DNA from: an uncultured Actinomyces sp.
GTDB taxonomy: Bacteria > Actinomycetota > Actinomycetes > Actinomycetales > Actinomycetaceae
Length of the DNA stretch: 8,484 nucleotides
Direction of reading: 5' to 3'
Assembly (NCBI GenBank): GCA_916719935.1
Contig: CAKAPY010000046.1
Span: 1-8,484, forward strand
Under the pieces are notes generated by a model. That model worked only from the letters and a program-made list of their open reading frames with translations. It searched no databases and was not told the DNA's origin. The position numbers and the translations under genes were made by a program. Shown here piece after piece: positions 1 to 6,302 of the stretch (the stretch's first letter is position 1; every line of letters starts with the position of its first letter).

Positions 1-903
1 AACTACACTCCGTGGATCGAGATTGTCACCAATGTTGAACCTGATCACTTGGATCGCTATGGTTCGCGCGAAGCTTTTGAGCAGGTTTTCGTTGATTTCG
101 TTGGCTGTCTGCGCCCGGGTGGAACCTTGGTGTGCTGCGGTGAAGATGGTGGAAGTGCCCGTTTGGCCCGATATGCTCGAACCCAGGGCATCGATGCTGT
201 GACCTATGCGCGCTCCGGTCATGAGAGTGCAGACTTGGGCGCACGCGCAGATGTCATCATTGAAGAGGCTCATACTGATGGCCATACCGCTTCGGCGCTG
301 CTCACCTGGAGCGATTTGAAGGCCGAAATTCATCTGACAGTTCCTGGGATTCACAATCTTCTCAATGCCTGTGCGGCGTGGATTGCAGGAGTTCGCTTGG
401 GAACCGATGCGCAGACTATGGCTCGCTCTCTGGCTGCATTCGCTGGAACTTCTCGGCGCTTTGAGTTCAAGGGGCAAGTTGGCACTCGCCGGCTGTTTGA
501 TGACTATGCACACCATCCCACCGAGGTCGCTGCAGCATTGCAACAGGCTCGTACTGCGGCCGGTGATGGGGAAGTAAGCGTGGTTTTCCAACCGCACCTG
601 TATTCGCGTACTCAGGCTTTCGCCGAGCGCTTCGCCCAGGCGCTTTCACATGCGGATCACGTCTACGTCTGCGATATTTACGGCGCGCGTGAGGATCCGG
701 TGCCCGGCGTGACTTCGCAGCTCATTACTTCGCACCTGTCTCGAGCACACTACGTTCCAGATATGCACGAGGCTGCGCGCATGGCTGCCCGCGAGCTCGG
801 CGAGGACGGAATCTTAGTCACTATGGGTGCGGGCTCAATTACACAGGCCGGTAGTGATGTTTTGGATGAGTGGGAGCGTGTGGAGCAGGGGAGCGGCCAG
901 TGA
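1..903 (+). CDS. murC: UDP-N-acetylmuramate--L-alanine ligase, 3' part (5' end outside window)
   Basis: MurC is the cytoplasmic ATP-dependent ligase that adds L-alanine to UDP-MurNAc, the first peptide step of peptidoglycan precursor synthesis. The frame is open from base 1 and gives 300 residues, so the N-terminal UDP-binding domain and the ATP P-loop lie upstream of the window. Visible family motifs are NVEPDHLDRYGS (fragment residues 11-22, end of the central ATPase domain), the GIHNLLNA segment near residues 114-121, DDYAHHPTE (167-175) in the C-terminal ligase domain, FQPHLYSRT near 194-202, DIYGAREDP around 220, and GAGSI close to the end. DYAHHPTE with HLYSRT distinguishes MurC from MurD, MurE and MurF. 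The TGA stop overlaps the ftsQ start by 4 nt, which implies translational coupling in a dcw operon. The TTG at 49 is an internal codon, not a start. Confidence 0.97.
   Translation, partial: NYTPWIEIVTNVEPDHLDRYGSREAFEQVFVDFVGCLRPGGTLVCCGEDGGSARLARYARTQGIDAVTYARSGHESADLGARADVIIEEAHTDGHTASALLTWSDLKAEIHLTVPGIHNLLNACAAWIAGVRLGTDAQTMARSLAAFAGTSRRFEFKGQVGTRRLFDDYAHHPTEVAAALQQARTAAGDGEVSVVFQPHLYSRTQAFAERFAQALSHADHVYVCDIYGAREDPVPGVTSQLITSHLSRAHYVPDMHEAARMAARELGEDGILVTMGAGSITQAGSDVLDEWERVEQGSGQ
887..893 (+). promoter_or_regulatory. Ribosome binding site that sets the ftsQ start
   Basis: AGGGGAG lies inside the last codons of murC, 6 nt before the GTG at 900. This favours GTG 900 over the in-frame upstream GTG at 870, which would add 10 residues and overlap murC by 34 nt. 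The start choice is inferred from spacing alone. Confidence 0.7.
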
Positions 904-1985
904 AGCAGCCCCCGCGTCCCCGTCGTTCTCGTTTTTCTTCTGCGCCTGAGGCCTCTTCTGAGTCCTCGCAGGACTTTGTCGCGCCCGAGGAAGCAACCGG
1001 GGAAGGTTCCTCCTCCGATACCGTCGCTTCTTCTCCCGAGGCCTCGATTTCGGATCGCCCTGCGCTCTCTTTGGCTCGGGCCTCGTCGGCCGAGGAGAAG
1101 GAAGAGACGGAACGCGCTGCGCGTAGGAAGCGAAATCGCGAGTTGCGTCGTGCGAGGTGTGAGGCAAGCGCACAGTCACCCAGTAGCGGAGAACTGCTCA
1201 ACCGCCCACTCGGGCAATCGGATGCGGCTGCGATTTTGGGGTCTAGCGATGAGAGTGCAACGGCTGATTTGAATGAGAGGCGTCGTGAACGCACGCATGC
1301 GCATCGACGTCTTCTCCTTACGCGACTCGCCTCCGCCTGTGGCGCTGTCATAGTCGTGTGCGCTTTGGTATGGGGAGTGTTCTTCTCGCCTCTTTTTGCT
1401 CTCGATATGTCTAAAGTGTCGATCGAGGGACTCGGTGAGGACACAGCTACTCAAAACGAGGTACGTGCCGCGATCGAACCTTTTGCCTCTGTTCCGCTTC
1501 CACGCCTCAAGACTTCTGCAATCGACGAGCAAATCGCGAAGGTGCGTTTGGTTCGTGAGGCTCATGTCCAGCGTTCCTGGCCGCGCGGATTAAGCGTTCA
1601 GGTCCGTCCCCGGCAAGCGATTTTGGCGGTGAAAGAGGGTACTTCGTGGGCTTTGGTCGACGACCAGGGCGTAACGGTTTCTTCTGCCTCAACGGCTCCT
1701 GAGGGAATGGCCCCAACGACCCTTCCCGACGGTGATCAGCGCGCACAAGCTGCAGCTGATGTCGCGGCGATTTGGACAGCGATGGGCGATGATCTGCGCT
1801 CGAAAATCACGATGATCACTCACGATGGCCAAACCGTCTCCATGACCTTGACGAATTCTCGAACGCTCAATTGGGGAGTAGCGAAGGACAACGAGCTCAA
1901 GGCAAAAGTTGCGGCTGTTTTGATTTCACAGCGTCAGGCACGGACCTATGATGTGTCCTCGCCCGTGCATCCTGTCACTTCTTAA
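900..1985 (+). CDS. ftsQ: Cell division protein FtsQ (DivIB), POTRA-domain membrane protein
   Basis: FtsQ is a bitopic divisome protein that, with FtsL and FtsB, controls septal peptidoglycan synthesis. With the GTG start at 900 the protein has 361 residues. Residues 1 to about 135 form a cytoplasmic tail rich in Ser, Glu and Ala, with an Arg-rich stretch near 75-86 and another (ERRRERTHAHRR) just before the membrane. One transmembrane helix spans about 138-162. A POTRA domain starts near 167 (MSKVSIEGLG), and the FtsQ/DivIB segment follows with VREAHVQRSWPRGLSVQV (218-235), a characteristic family motif. The C-terminal beta region runs to the end. It sits between murC and ftsZ, the usual actinobacterial position. 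No ddl or murB gene lies between murC and ftsQ. The tail is poorly conserved in this family, so the identification rests on the POTRA/FtsQ part and on position. Confidence 0.95.
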   Translation: MKQPPRPRRSRFSSAPEASSESSQDFVAPEEATGEGSSSDTVASSPEASISDRPALSLARASSAEEKEETERAARRKRNRELRRARCEASAQSPSSGELLNRPLGQSDAAAILGSSDESATADLNERRRERTHAHRRLLLTRLASACGAVIVVCALVWGVFFSPLFALDMSKVSIEGLGEDTATQNEVRAAIEPFASVPLPRLKTSAIDEQIAKVRLVREAHVQRSWPRGLSVQVRPRQAILAVKEGTSWALVDDQGVTVSSASTAPEGMAPTTLPDGDQRAQAAADVAAIWTAMGDDLRSKITMITHDGQTVSMTLTNSRTLNWGVAKDNELKAKVAAVLISQRQARTYDVSSPVHPVTS

Positions 1986-2014
1986 CTTAGAGAAGCGACA
2001 CGCCCACGAATTGC

Positions 2015-2044
2015 CTTGAAGAATCTGGGTCTTACCCCTACCTT
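2015..2044 (+). promoter_or_regulatory. Candidate sigma-70-type promoter upstream of ftsZ
   Basis: TTGAAG (2015-2020) and TACCTT (2039-2044) are separated by 18 nt and partly match -35 and -10 elements. They lie in the 136-nt gap between ftsQ and ftsZ. A separate ftsZ promoter in or near this gap is common in actinobacteria. The hexamers are weak matches, so this is only a candidate. Confidence 0.3.
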
Positions 2045-2069
2045 CTTCCCGTCTACACGCAGGTCAAAC

Positions 2070-2100
2070 ATCAACCTTCTACTTGAGGTTTAAGGTTGGT
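2070..2100 (+). repeat. Inverted repeat (possible RNA hairpin) in the ftsZ leader
   Basis: CAACCTT (2072-2078) is perfectly complementary to AAGGTTG (2092-2098) around a 13-nt loop. A U-G pair and an A-U pair could extend the stem to 9. A competing pairing exists: AACCT (2073-2077) with AGGTT (2086-2090). The hairpin ends 6 nt before the start of the purine-rich ftsZ ribosome site, so it could affect translation or be a protein-binding site. No T-run follows, so it does not look like a terminator. Confidence 0.5.
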
Positions 2101-2121
2101 GCGCAGAAAGAGGGCAAGGTT

Positions 2122-3360
2122 ATGGTCGCACCGCAGAATCATCTGGCGGTTATCAAAGTCGTCGGAGTTGGTGGCGGCGGTGTTAACGCCGTCAATCGAA
2201 TGATTGAAGTTGGCTTGAAAGGCGTTGAGTTCATTGCTGTGAACACCGACGCGCAAGCTTTGCTGATGTCCGATGCAGAGACGAAGTTGGACATCGGTCG
2301 TGACCTTACCCATGGCCTCGGAGCCGGAGCAGACCCCGCAGTGGGACGACAGGCAGCCGAAGACCACATTGACGAAATCACCGAGGCCCTTGAAGGCGCG
2401 GATATGGTCTTCGTAACCGCAGGTGAAGGTGGCGGTACCGGAACCGGTGCAGCTCCCGTTGTCGCGAAGATTGCGCGTACCGCAGGTGCCCTGACCGTCG
2501 GTGTTGTCACACGCCCCTTCTCCTTTGAAGGAAACCGCCGCGCATCCCAGGCTGATGCTGGTGTTGAGAAGCTCCGTGAAGAGGTCGACACCCTGATCGT
2601 CATTCCGAACGATCGTCTGCTTCAGATCTCAGATGCCAATATTTCGGTACTCGAAGCTTTCCGTGCCGCCGATCAGGTTCTGCTTTCTGGCGTTCAAGGT
2701 ATTACCGAACTGATCACCACCCCCGGTCTGATCAACGTGGACTTCAACGATGTGAAGTCCGTAATGAAGGACGCGGGTTCCGCCCTCATGGGTATTGGCT
2801 CGGCAACCGGCGAAGATCGCGCTCTGCGAGCAGTTGAGTCCGCCATCTCCTCGCCGCTTCTTGAAGCTTCGATCGATGGTGCACACGGCGTCCTCATGTT
2901 CTTCCAGGGCGGTTCCGACCTTGGCTTGCAGGAGATCTACCAGTCTTCGCTCTTGGTTCGCGAGGCCGCGCACCCCGAGGCCAATATCATCTTCGGTTCT
3001 GTCATCGATGACTCCCTTGGTGACGAAATTCGCGTGACCGTCATCGCGGCGGGCTTTGACGAGGCGGCATCCCAATCTTCTCCGGCAAATGAGCCTGTCG
3101 TGGCTCCTCGACCGGTCCATGCTCGTCAGGAAAAGGCCGAAGCTCCAGCAGCTCCTCAGCGCCGCATCGGGGAGGTCGCCTCGGCTCACACCGCAGCTCA
3201 CCGCGCAGATCCTGAATTGCCGACGCGCACCAACCAGATTCCGATTGCCCGCCAGAGCGAAGAAGACTCGTCGAAGGAAGTTCCTTCCCTCGAAGTGCCT
3301 CGTGTCTTCGAAGAGGAGCAGCCTTCGGACGTCTTGGATATTCCTGATTTCTTGCGCTAA
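2122..3360 (+). CDS. ftsZ: Cell division protein FtsZ (tubulin-like GTPase)
   Basis: FtsZ polymerises with GTP into the ring at mid-cell that recruits the divisome. I chose ATG 2122 because AAAGAGGG (2107-2114) lies 7 nt upstream and the protein then begins like other FtsZ N-termini; an in-frame TTG at 2083 would add 13 implausible residues and span the inverted repeat. The product has 412 residues. Motifs in order: VGVGGGGVNAVNRM (14-27), NTDAQAL (41-47), the tubulin signature GGGTGTG (103-109), RPFSFEG (131-137), and the T7 catalytic loop NVDFND (205-210) that completes the GTPase site of the neighbouring subunit. The folded core ends near residue 315. A variable Pro/Ala/Glu-rich linker follows, then the conserved tail DVLDIPDFLR, the docking peptide for partners such as SepF. 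The TAA overlaps the pgeF ATG by one base. Confidence 0.99.
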   Translation: MVAPQNHLAVIKVVGVGGGGVNAVNRMIEVGLKGVEFIAVNTDAQALLMSDAETKLDIGRDLTHGLGAGADPAVGRQAAEDHIDEITEALEGADMVFVTAGEGGGTGTGAAPVVAKIARTAGALTVGVVTRPFSFEGNRRASQADAGVEKLREEVDTLIVIPNDRLLQISDANISVLEAFRAADQVLLSGVQGITELITTPGLINVDFNDVKSVMKDAGSALMGIGSATGEDRALRAVESAISSPLLEASIDGAHGVLMFFQGGSDLGLQEIYQSSLLVREAAHPEANIIFGSVIDDSLGDEIRVTVIAAGFDEAASQSSPANEPVVAPRPVHARQEKAEAPAAPQRRIGEVASAHTAAHRADPELPTRTNQIPIARQSEEDSSKEVPSLEVPRVFEEEQPSDVLDIPDFLR

Positions 3361-4106
3361 TGAAGCACACTGACCTGCACGGTGCCCGCGTTTACTTCAC
3401 TGAAGTCGGCGCGGGCGCCGACCCATATCGGGACAACTTTGGGACGCACGTCGGCGATAGCGCGGAACATGTACATGAGCGTCGCCGCGATCTTTCCACG
3501 CTTATTGGTCATCCAATTGTTTGGATGAATCAGACGCATTCGGTGAACGTTGAGGCACTTACCCCTGCGAAGGCCTCTCTTTCAGCACAGGAGTATCAAG
3601 GGGAAATAGGCCCCCTTGACTGCGATGGTGTCGTGATCGATTCGCGTCAGTGGGAACAAGCTCCAGCCTTGGCTGTGATGACGGCAGACTGCATGCCGAT
3701 CTTGCTGAGTAGCGGAAACGGAGTCATCGGTGCAGTTCACGCCGGACGCGTGGGATTCCTCGGAGGGATTCTTGATCGAACATGTGAGGTCTTTGCTTCT
3801 TTTGGTGTGGACACCGCTGATATTCAGATGCTTATTGGGCCTTCTATCTGCGGCCGGTGCTATGAGGTCCCGACTTCAATGAAAGATCAGAGCGCGCTTA
3901 TTGCTCCCGCGATAGTCTCGTGCACGTCGTGGGGGAGTGACGCCCTAGATCTTCCCGGTGCGGCATTGGCATGGGCTGCGGAGCGTGGGATCACGGCCTC
4001 GTGGATCAATGAATGCACTCTGGAAAATCCCTTATATCATTCCTATCGTCGAGACCCAGGTTGTGGGCGTTTCGCATCAGTAATTGCGACATGCCGACAC
4101 TCTTAA
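3360..4106 (+). CDS. pgeF: Peptidoglycan editing factor PgeF (YfiH, laccase-domain / purine nucleoside phosphorylase family)
   Basis: This 248-residue protein belongs to the YfiH/DUF152 family of cytosolic zinc enzymes. In E. coli PgeF prevents L-Ser being incorporated in place of L-Ala in the peptidoglycan stem; other members show purine nucleoside phosphorylase or adenosine deaminase activity. Visible motifs are WMNQTHSVNV (55-64), TADCMPILL (108-116), GAVHAGRVGFLGG (124-136) and IGPSICGRCYEV (159-170), with YHSYRRD near 226-232. H60, C111 and H127 correspond to the family zinc ligands. The start ATG overlaps the ftsZ stop (TAATG) with no clear ribosome site of its own, so translation is probably coupled to ftsZ. 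Position directly after ftsZ is usual in Gram-positive dcw clusters, and an editing role fits the murC neighbourhood. The precise substrate here is not provable from sequence. Confidence 0.93.
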   Translation: MKHTDLHGARVYFTEVGAGADPYRDNFGTHVGDSAEHVHERRRDLSTLIGHPIVWMNQTHSVNVEALTPAKASLSAQEYQGEIGPLDCDGVVIDSRQWEQAPALAVMTADCMPILLSSGNGVIGAVHAGRVGFLGGILDRTCEVFASFGVDTADIQMLIGPSICGRCYEVPTSMKDQSALIAPAIVSCTSWGSDALDLPGAALAWAAERGITASWINECTLENPLYHSYRRDPGCGRFASVIATCRHS

Positions 4107-4156
4107 GCGTGTGAATCGCTCCGGCGCATTACCTTGTGCTCAGGTCCCGTTACATA

Positions 4157-4162
4157 GAGGAG
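4157..4162 (+). promoter_or_regulatory. Ribosome binding site of sepF
   Basis: GAGGAG stands 3 nt before ATG 4166 and 6 nt before the adjacent ATG 4169. The spacing favours 4169 as the start; 4166 would add one Met. The upstream in-frame TTG at 4136 has no such site. Confidence 0.65.
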
Positions 4163-4168
4163 AGCATG

Positions 4169-4630
4169 ATGTCAGGCTTCGGAGCAAAAGCACGCCAATT
4201 CATGGGTTGGTACACCCCGGAAGAGGTCGATGAGAGCACCTTGGACTTCCTTCCCGAAGAAGTTGAGGAGACAGAAGTGGCTCACATTACCCCCGCGTCG
4301 AATGTCACGCCCATTCACCGTGAGGAGCGCCGCAGTGTTCAGCAGGCAGATCTTTCGCGTATCGTCACCGTGCGTCCGTTGAATTACAACGATGCGCCAG
4401 CAATTGCCGAGCCCTACCGTGATGGTGTTCCCGTCATCATGAATCTTTCTGAGGTTTCAGATAAGGATGCGCAGCGTTTTATTGACTTCGCTGTCGGCTT
4501 GACCTATGGACTTCAGGGCGTATTTGAACGTGTCACCGATCGCGTTTTCCTTCTTTCGCCTCACAGCGTTGAAGTAACTGGCGACGTGACCGGCTCGAAC
4601 CGTTCGGCGACTTCGCTCTTCGGACGCTGA
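4169..4630 (+). CDS. sepF: Cell division protein SepF (FtsZ membrane anchor)
   Basis: SepF binds the FtsZ C-terminal tail and tethers the ring to the membrane; in actinobacteria, which lack FtsA, it is the main known anchor. The product has 153 residues. An N-terminal helix-forming segment (about 1-16, GFGAKARQFMGWY) would be the membrane-binding amphipathic helix. An acidic, flexible linker follows at about 17-60. The SepF/DUF552 core (about 64-139) contains RIVTVRPLNYNDA, VIMNLSEVSD, a DAQRFIDFAVGLTYGL helix, and VFLLSPHSVEV. The gene lies 62 nt after pgeF. Many actinobacteria have the PLP-binding protein gene yggS between the two, and it is absent here. yggT follows after 2 nt. An alternative start is the adjacent ATG at 4166. 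Confidence 0.96.
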   Translation: MSGFGAKARQFMGWYTPEEVDESTLDFLPEEVEETEVAHITPASNVTPIHREERRSVQQADLSRIVTVRPLNYNDAPAIAEPYRDGVPVIMNLSEVSDKDAQRFIDFAVGLTYGLQGVFERVTDRVFLLSPHSVEVTGDVTGSNRSATSLFGR

Positions 4631-4632
4631 TC

Positions 4633-4941
4633 ATGATCTCCCAGTGGTTGGGAGGAGCGATTGCTCTTCTTGCGGGTCTGTATCTGCTCGTGTTGATCGC
4701 GCGCATGATTTTTGATTGGATTCGCTTCTTCTCTCCACTGTGGAGGCCGTCAGGGCTCATTCTGCCCATCGCGAATCTGGTCTATGCGCTGACTGATCCG
4801 CCTCTTTCTTTCCTGCGCAGGATTATTCCGCCGCTGCGTCTTGGAGGGAACCTTGCCATTGATCTGGGATTTATGATCCTGTTCTTGGCCACAATCATTG
4901 TTGAAAACCTTGGGGTTTTCGTTCGCAGCTTGGGCTTTTAG
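4633..4941 (+). CDS. YggT family small integral membrane protein
   Basis: A 102-residue protein with two hydrophobic helices, about residues 6-28 and 73-95. Between them is the conserved YGGT-family segment YALTDPPLSFLRRIIPPL (51-68), and ENLGVF (91-96) follows near the end. The molecular function of the family is not established. Its constant position next to sepF and divIVA in actinobacteria, and to related genes in other phyla, suggests a role in division or envelope biogenesis, but that is inference from context. The ATG lies 2 nt after the sepF TGA with no convincing ribosome site, so it is probably translated by coupling. The length is normal for the family. Confidence 0.93.
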   Translation: MISQWLGGAIALLAGLYLLVLIARMIFDWIRFFSPLWRPSGLILPIANLVYALTDPPLSFLRRIIPPLRLGGNLAIDLGFMILFLATIIVENLGVFVRSLGF

Positions 4942-5019
4942 CTCTGGCGTTTGGCAGCGACCTCGGGTCTATCGCGGTTGCATGTCACCTGAGTAATAAG
5001 TGAAATATGGGGAAATTGG

Positions 5020-5048
5020 TGTTATTGTGACGCTAGTTCCGCTATTAT
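5020..5048 (+). promoter_or_regulatory. Candidate promoter for divIVA
   Basis: The 194-nt gap between yggT and divIVA has an AT-rich stretch at about 4992-5050. TATTAT (5043-5048) is a good -10 match, but the hexamer at the correct distance upstream (TGTTAT, 5020-5025) is a poor -35. A separate divIVA promoter is expected because the gene has its own leader and ribosome site. The exact position is uncertain. Confidence 0.3.
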
Positions 5049-5086
5049 TCCAGTGTGTAGTTCGGGTCATCCTCATCGGTGATCCG

Positions 5087-5110
5087 GTGACGCAAGCATA
5101 CGAGCGTCAC
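5087..5110 (+). repeat. Inverted repeat GTGACGC/GCGTCAC in the divIVA leader
   Basis: GTGACGC (5087-5093) and GCGTCAC (5104-5110) form a perfect 7-bp dyad around a 10-nt loop. A further direct copy of GTGACGC sits at 5027-5033, inside the candidate promoter. The dyad ends 13 nt before the divIVA ribosome site (GAGAGGT, 5123-5129). It could be an operator or an mRNA hairpin. Confidence 0.45.
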
Positions 5111-5135
5111 ACAACAAGTACCGAGAGGTAAACAA

Positions 5136-5753
5136 ATGGCTCTGCTCACAACCGAAGATGTGTTGGAAAAAACCTTCAACATCGTGAAGTTCCGTGAAGG
5201 ATATGACCAGGTCGAGGTTGATGACTTCCTCGATGAGGTTGTCTCCACGATCTATACTCTCCAGGCTGAGAACCAGAACCTGCGTGAAGCGCTTGAGGCT
5301 GCTGAGCGTCGTGTCGCTGAGCTGTCCGGTGGTGAAGCCCCCAGCTACAAGCCTGCAGAAGAGACCGCCGCTCCTGTCGTTGAAGAGCCCGTTGTATCCG
5401 AGCCTTCCGTCACCGAGACTGCTGTTGCTGCCCCCGCAGTTGCTGCTACTCCCGAGAGCGCAGAGTCGGCAACCTCGATGCTTGCACTGGCACAGCGCGT
5501 CCACGACGAGTACGTCCGTGATGGTCGCGAAGAAGCCGATCGCATCATCTCCGACGCAAACGCAAAGCGTGACGAAATTATTGCTGACGCGCAGAACCAG
5601 CACCAGAACATTCTTTCTCAGCTGGATCAGGAGCGCGCACTGCTCGAAGGCAAGATCAACGAACTGCGTTCCTTCGAATCCGAGTACCGCGCAAATCTGC
5701 GCGAGCACCTGGAAGGTTTGCTCCAGGAAGTGAACGCCGGAACTCAGAACTGA
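5136..5753 (+). CDS. divIVA: DivIVA/Wag31 polar growth and septum-site coiled-coil protein
   Basis: DivIVA (Wag31 in mycobacteria, where it is essential) gathers at curved membrane at the poles and septum and directs polar peptidoglycan synthesis in actinobacteria. The product has 205 residues. The N-terminal DivIVA domain (about 1-60) includes FREGYDQVEVDDFLDEV (19-35), the family signature, leading into a short coiled coil (ENQNLREALEAAERRVAEL, 45-63). A Pro/Ala/Val/Glu linker without coiled-coil character covers about 66-110. A second coiled coil (about 113-198) contains EEADRIISDANAKRDEIIADA, typical of the family. The ATG has AGAGG at 5124-5128, 7 nt upstream. No stretch of the protein is hydrophobic enough for a membrane helix, as expected for a peripheral protein. 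A strong terminator follows, so this is the last gene of the division block. Confidence 0.97.
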   Translation: MALLTTEDVLEKTFNIVKFREGYDQVEVDDFLDEVVSTIYTLQAENQNLREALEAAERRVAELSGGEAPSYKPAEETAAPVVEEPVVSEPSVTETAVAAPAVAATPESAESATSMLALAQRVHDEYVRDGREEADRIISDANAKRDEIIADAQNQHQNILSQLDQERALLEGKINELRSFESEYRANLREHLEGLLQEVNAGTQN

Positions 5754-5770
5754 TTTCAGATCAAGATCTC

Positions 5771-5812
5771 TATGACGGTGGCGCCTTCGCGGCGCCACCG
5801 TCATAATTCTTT
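5771..5812 (+). terminator. Rho-independent terminator after divIVA
   Basis: A perfect 15-bp, GC-rich stem (5771-5785 with 5791-5805; arms begin TATGACGG and end CCGTCATA) closes a 5-nt loop TTCGC. It starts 17 nt after the divIVA stop. The following ATTCTTT (5806-5812) is T-rich but short. Stem quality and position support termination. The lspA start codon lies only 9 nt after the stem. Confidence 0.85.
5802..5807 (+). promoter_or_regulatory. Candidate -10 element for a leaderless lspA transcript
   Basis: CATAAT differs from TATAAT only at the first base and ends 7 nt before the lspA GTG. That spacing would place the transcription start at or next to the start codon. No Shine-Dalgarno sequence is present upstream of the GTG. 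No good -35 is visible, because the expected site falls inside the terminator stem. Confidence 0.4.
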
Positions 5813-5814
5813 AT

Positions 5815-6300
5815 GTGAAGAAAAATAATCGCGGCATGCTCATCTGGGCGTACATCATTGCCTTCATCGCATTGGCAACGGATCAGGCTTCAAAGTTTTG
5901 GGCACTGAAGAATCTGAGTGATGGACAGCAACGCCCGCTCCTTGGGTCCTTCCTTCGACTGGAGCTCACTGCGAATCCCGGTGCAGCCTTCTCCTTGGGC
6001 TCACATACGACAATCATCTTCACCTGTATCGCCTGCGTTGTTGTTACTGCGATTGTCATGTATCTTCCGCGCGTCGACTCGCGCTTACTTGCCAGCGGAT
6101 GTGCTCTGCTCCTTGGCGGTGCGGCCGGTAACTTAATTGATCGTTTTATTCAGGAACCCCGATGGGGAAGTGGCCACGTCGTCGACTTCATCGGATACGG
6201 AACTTGGTTCATTGGTAACGTTGCCGATATTTGGATTGTCTGCGCGGTCGTTATCCTGCTGATTGCAAGCTTTACCGGTAACAAACACTCGGTGCGCTGA
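5815..6300 (+). CDS. lspA: Lipoprotein signal peptidase (signal peptidase II)
   Basis: LspA is the membrane aspartic protease that removes signal peptides from diacylglyceryl-prolipoproteins. The product has 161 residues, normal for the family, with four predicted helices at about 8-24, 64-84, 92-108 and 132-153. Conserved motifs are TDQASKFWA (22-30), LTANPGAAFSLG (51-62), GGAAGNLIDRF (101-111) and GHVVDFIGYGTWFIGNVADIWI (120-141). The catalytic pair should be D109 (GNLIDR) and D138 (NVADIW). I chose GTG 5815, which adds the basic KKNNR before helix 1; the internal ATG 5836 also lacks a ribosome site. The gene may be read from a leaderless mRNA that begins just after the divIVA terminator. 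rluD follows after 2 nt, so the two form a transcription unit. Confidence 0.96.
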   Translation: MKKNNRGMLIWAYIIAFIALATDQASKFWALKNLSDGQQRPLLGSFLRLELTANPGAAFSLGSHTTIIFTCIACVVVTAIVMYLPRVDSRLLASGCALLLGGAAGNLIDRFIQEPRWGSGHVVDFIGYGTWFIGNVADIWIVCAVVILLIASFTGNKHSVR

Positions 6301-6302
6301 AT

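Noticed and set aside
870..899. Extended ftsQ start at GTG 870
   Set aside because: It would overlap murC by 34 nt and lacks a better ribosome site. GTG 900 has AGGGGAG at 6 nt and the common 4-nt GTGA overlap.
839..1444. Minus-strand open frames of 201 and 114 codons opposite the ftsQ 5' half
   Set aside because: Products are low-complexity Arg/Ser/Glu strings that mirror the Ser/Glu-rich FtsQ tail. There is no recognisable domain or ribosome site, and they oppose a well-supported gene.
2083..2121. Extended ftsZ start at TTG 2083
   Set aside because: The extra 13 residues do not resemble FtsZ N-termini, the codon lies in the hairpin loop, and ATG 2122 has a good ribosome site.
2629..3201. 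A 190-codon minus-strand frame opposite ftsZ
   Set aside because: It is fully antisense to the conserved FtsZ core, where the plus-strand sequence is constrained by the protein, and shows no family motif.
4942..5135. Possible small gene or tRNA in the yggT-divIVA gap
   Set aside because: No ORF with a start and ribosome site and no cloverleaf pattern was seen. The stretch is AT-rich in its middle and fits a promoter plus leader.
5073..5804. A 243-codon open frame on the minus strand across divIVA
   Set aside because: It lies entirely opposite divIVA and its leader and terminator. The product is an incoherent Leu/Cys/Val/Gly-rich sequence with no family motif. The repeated GAA/GCT-type codons of the DivIVA coiled coil leave few stops on the opposite strand.
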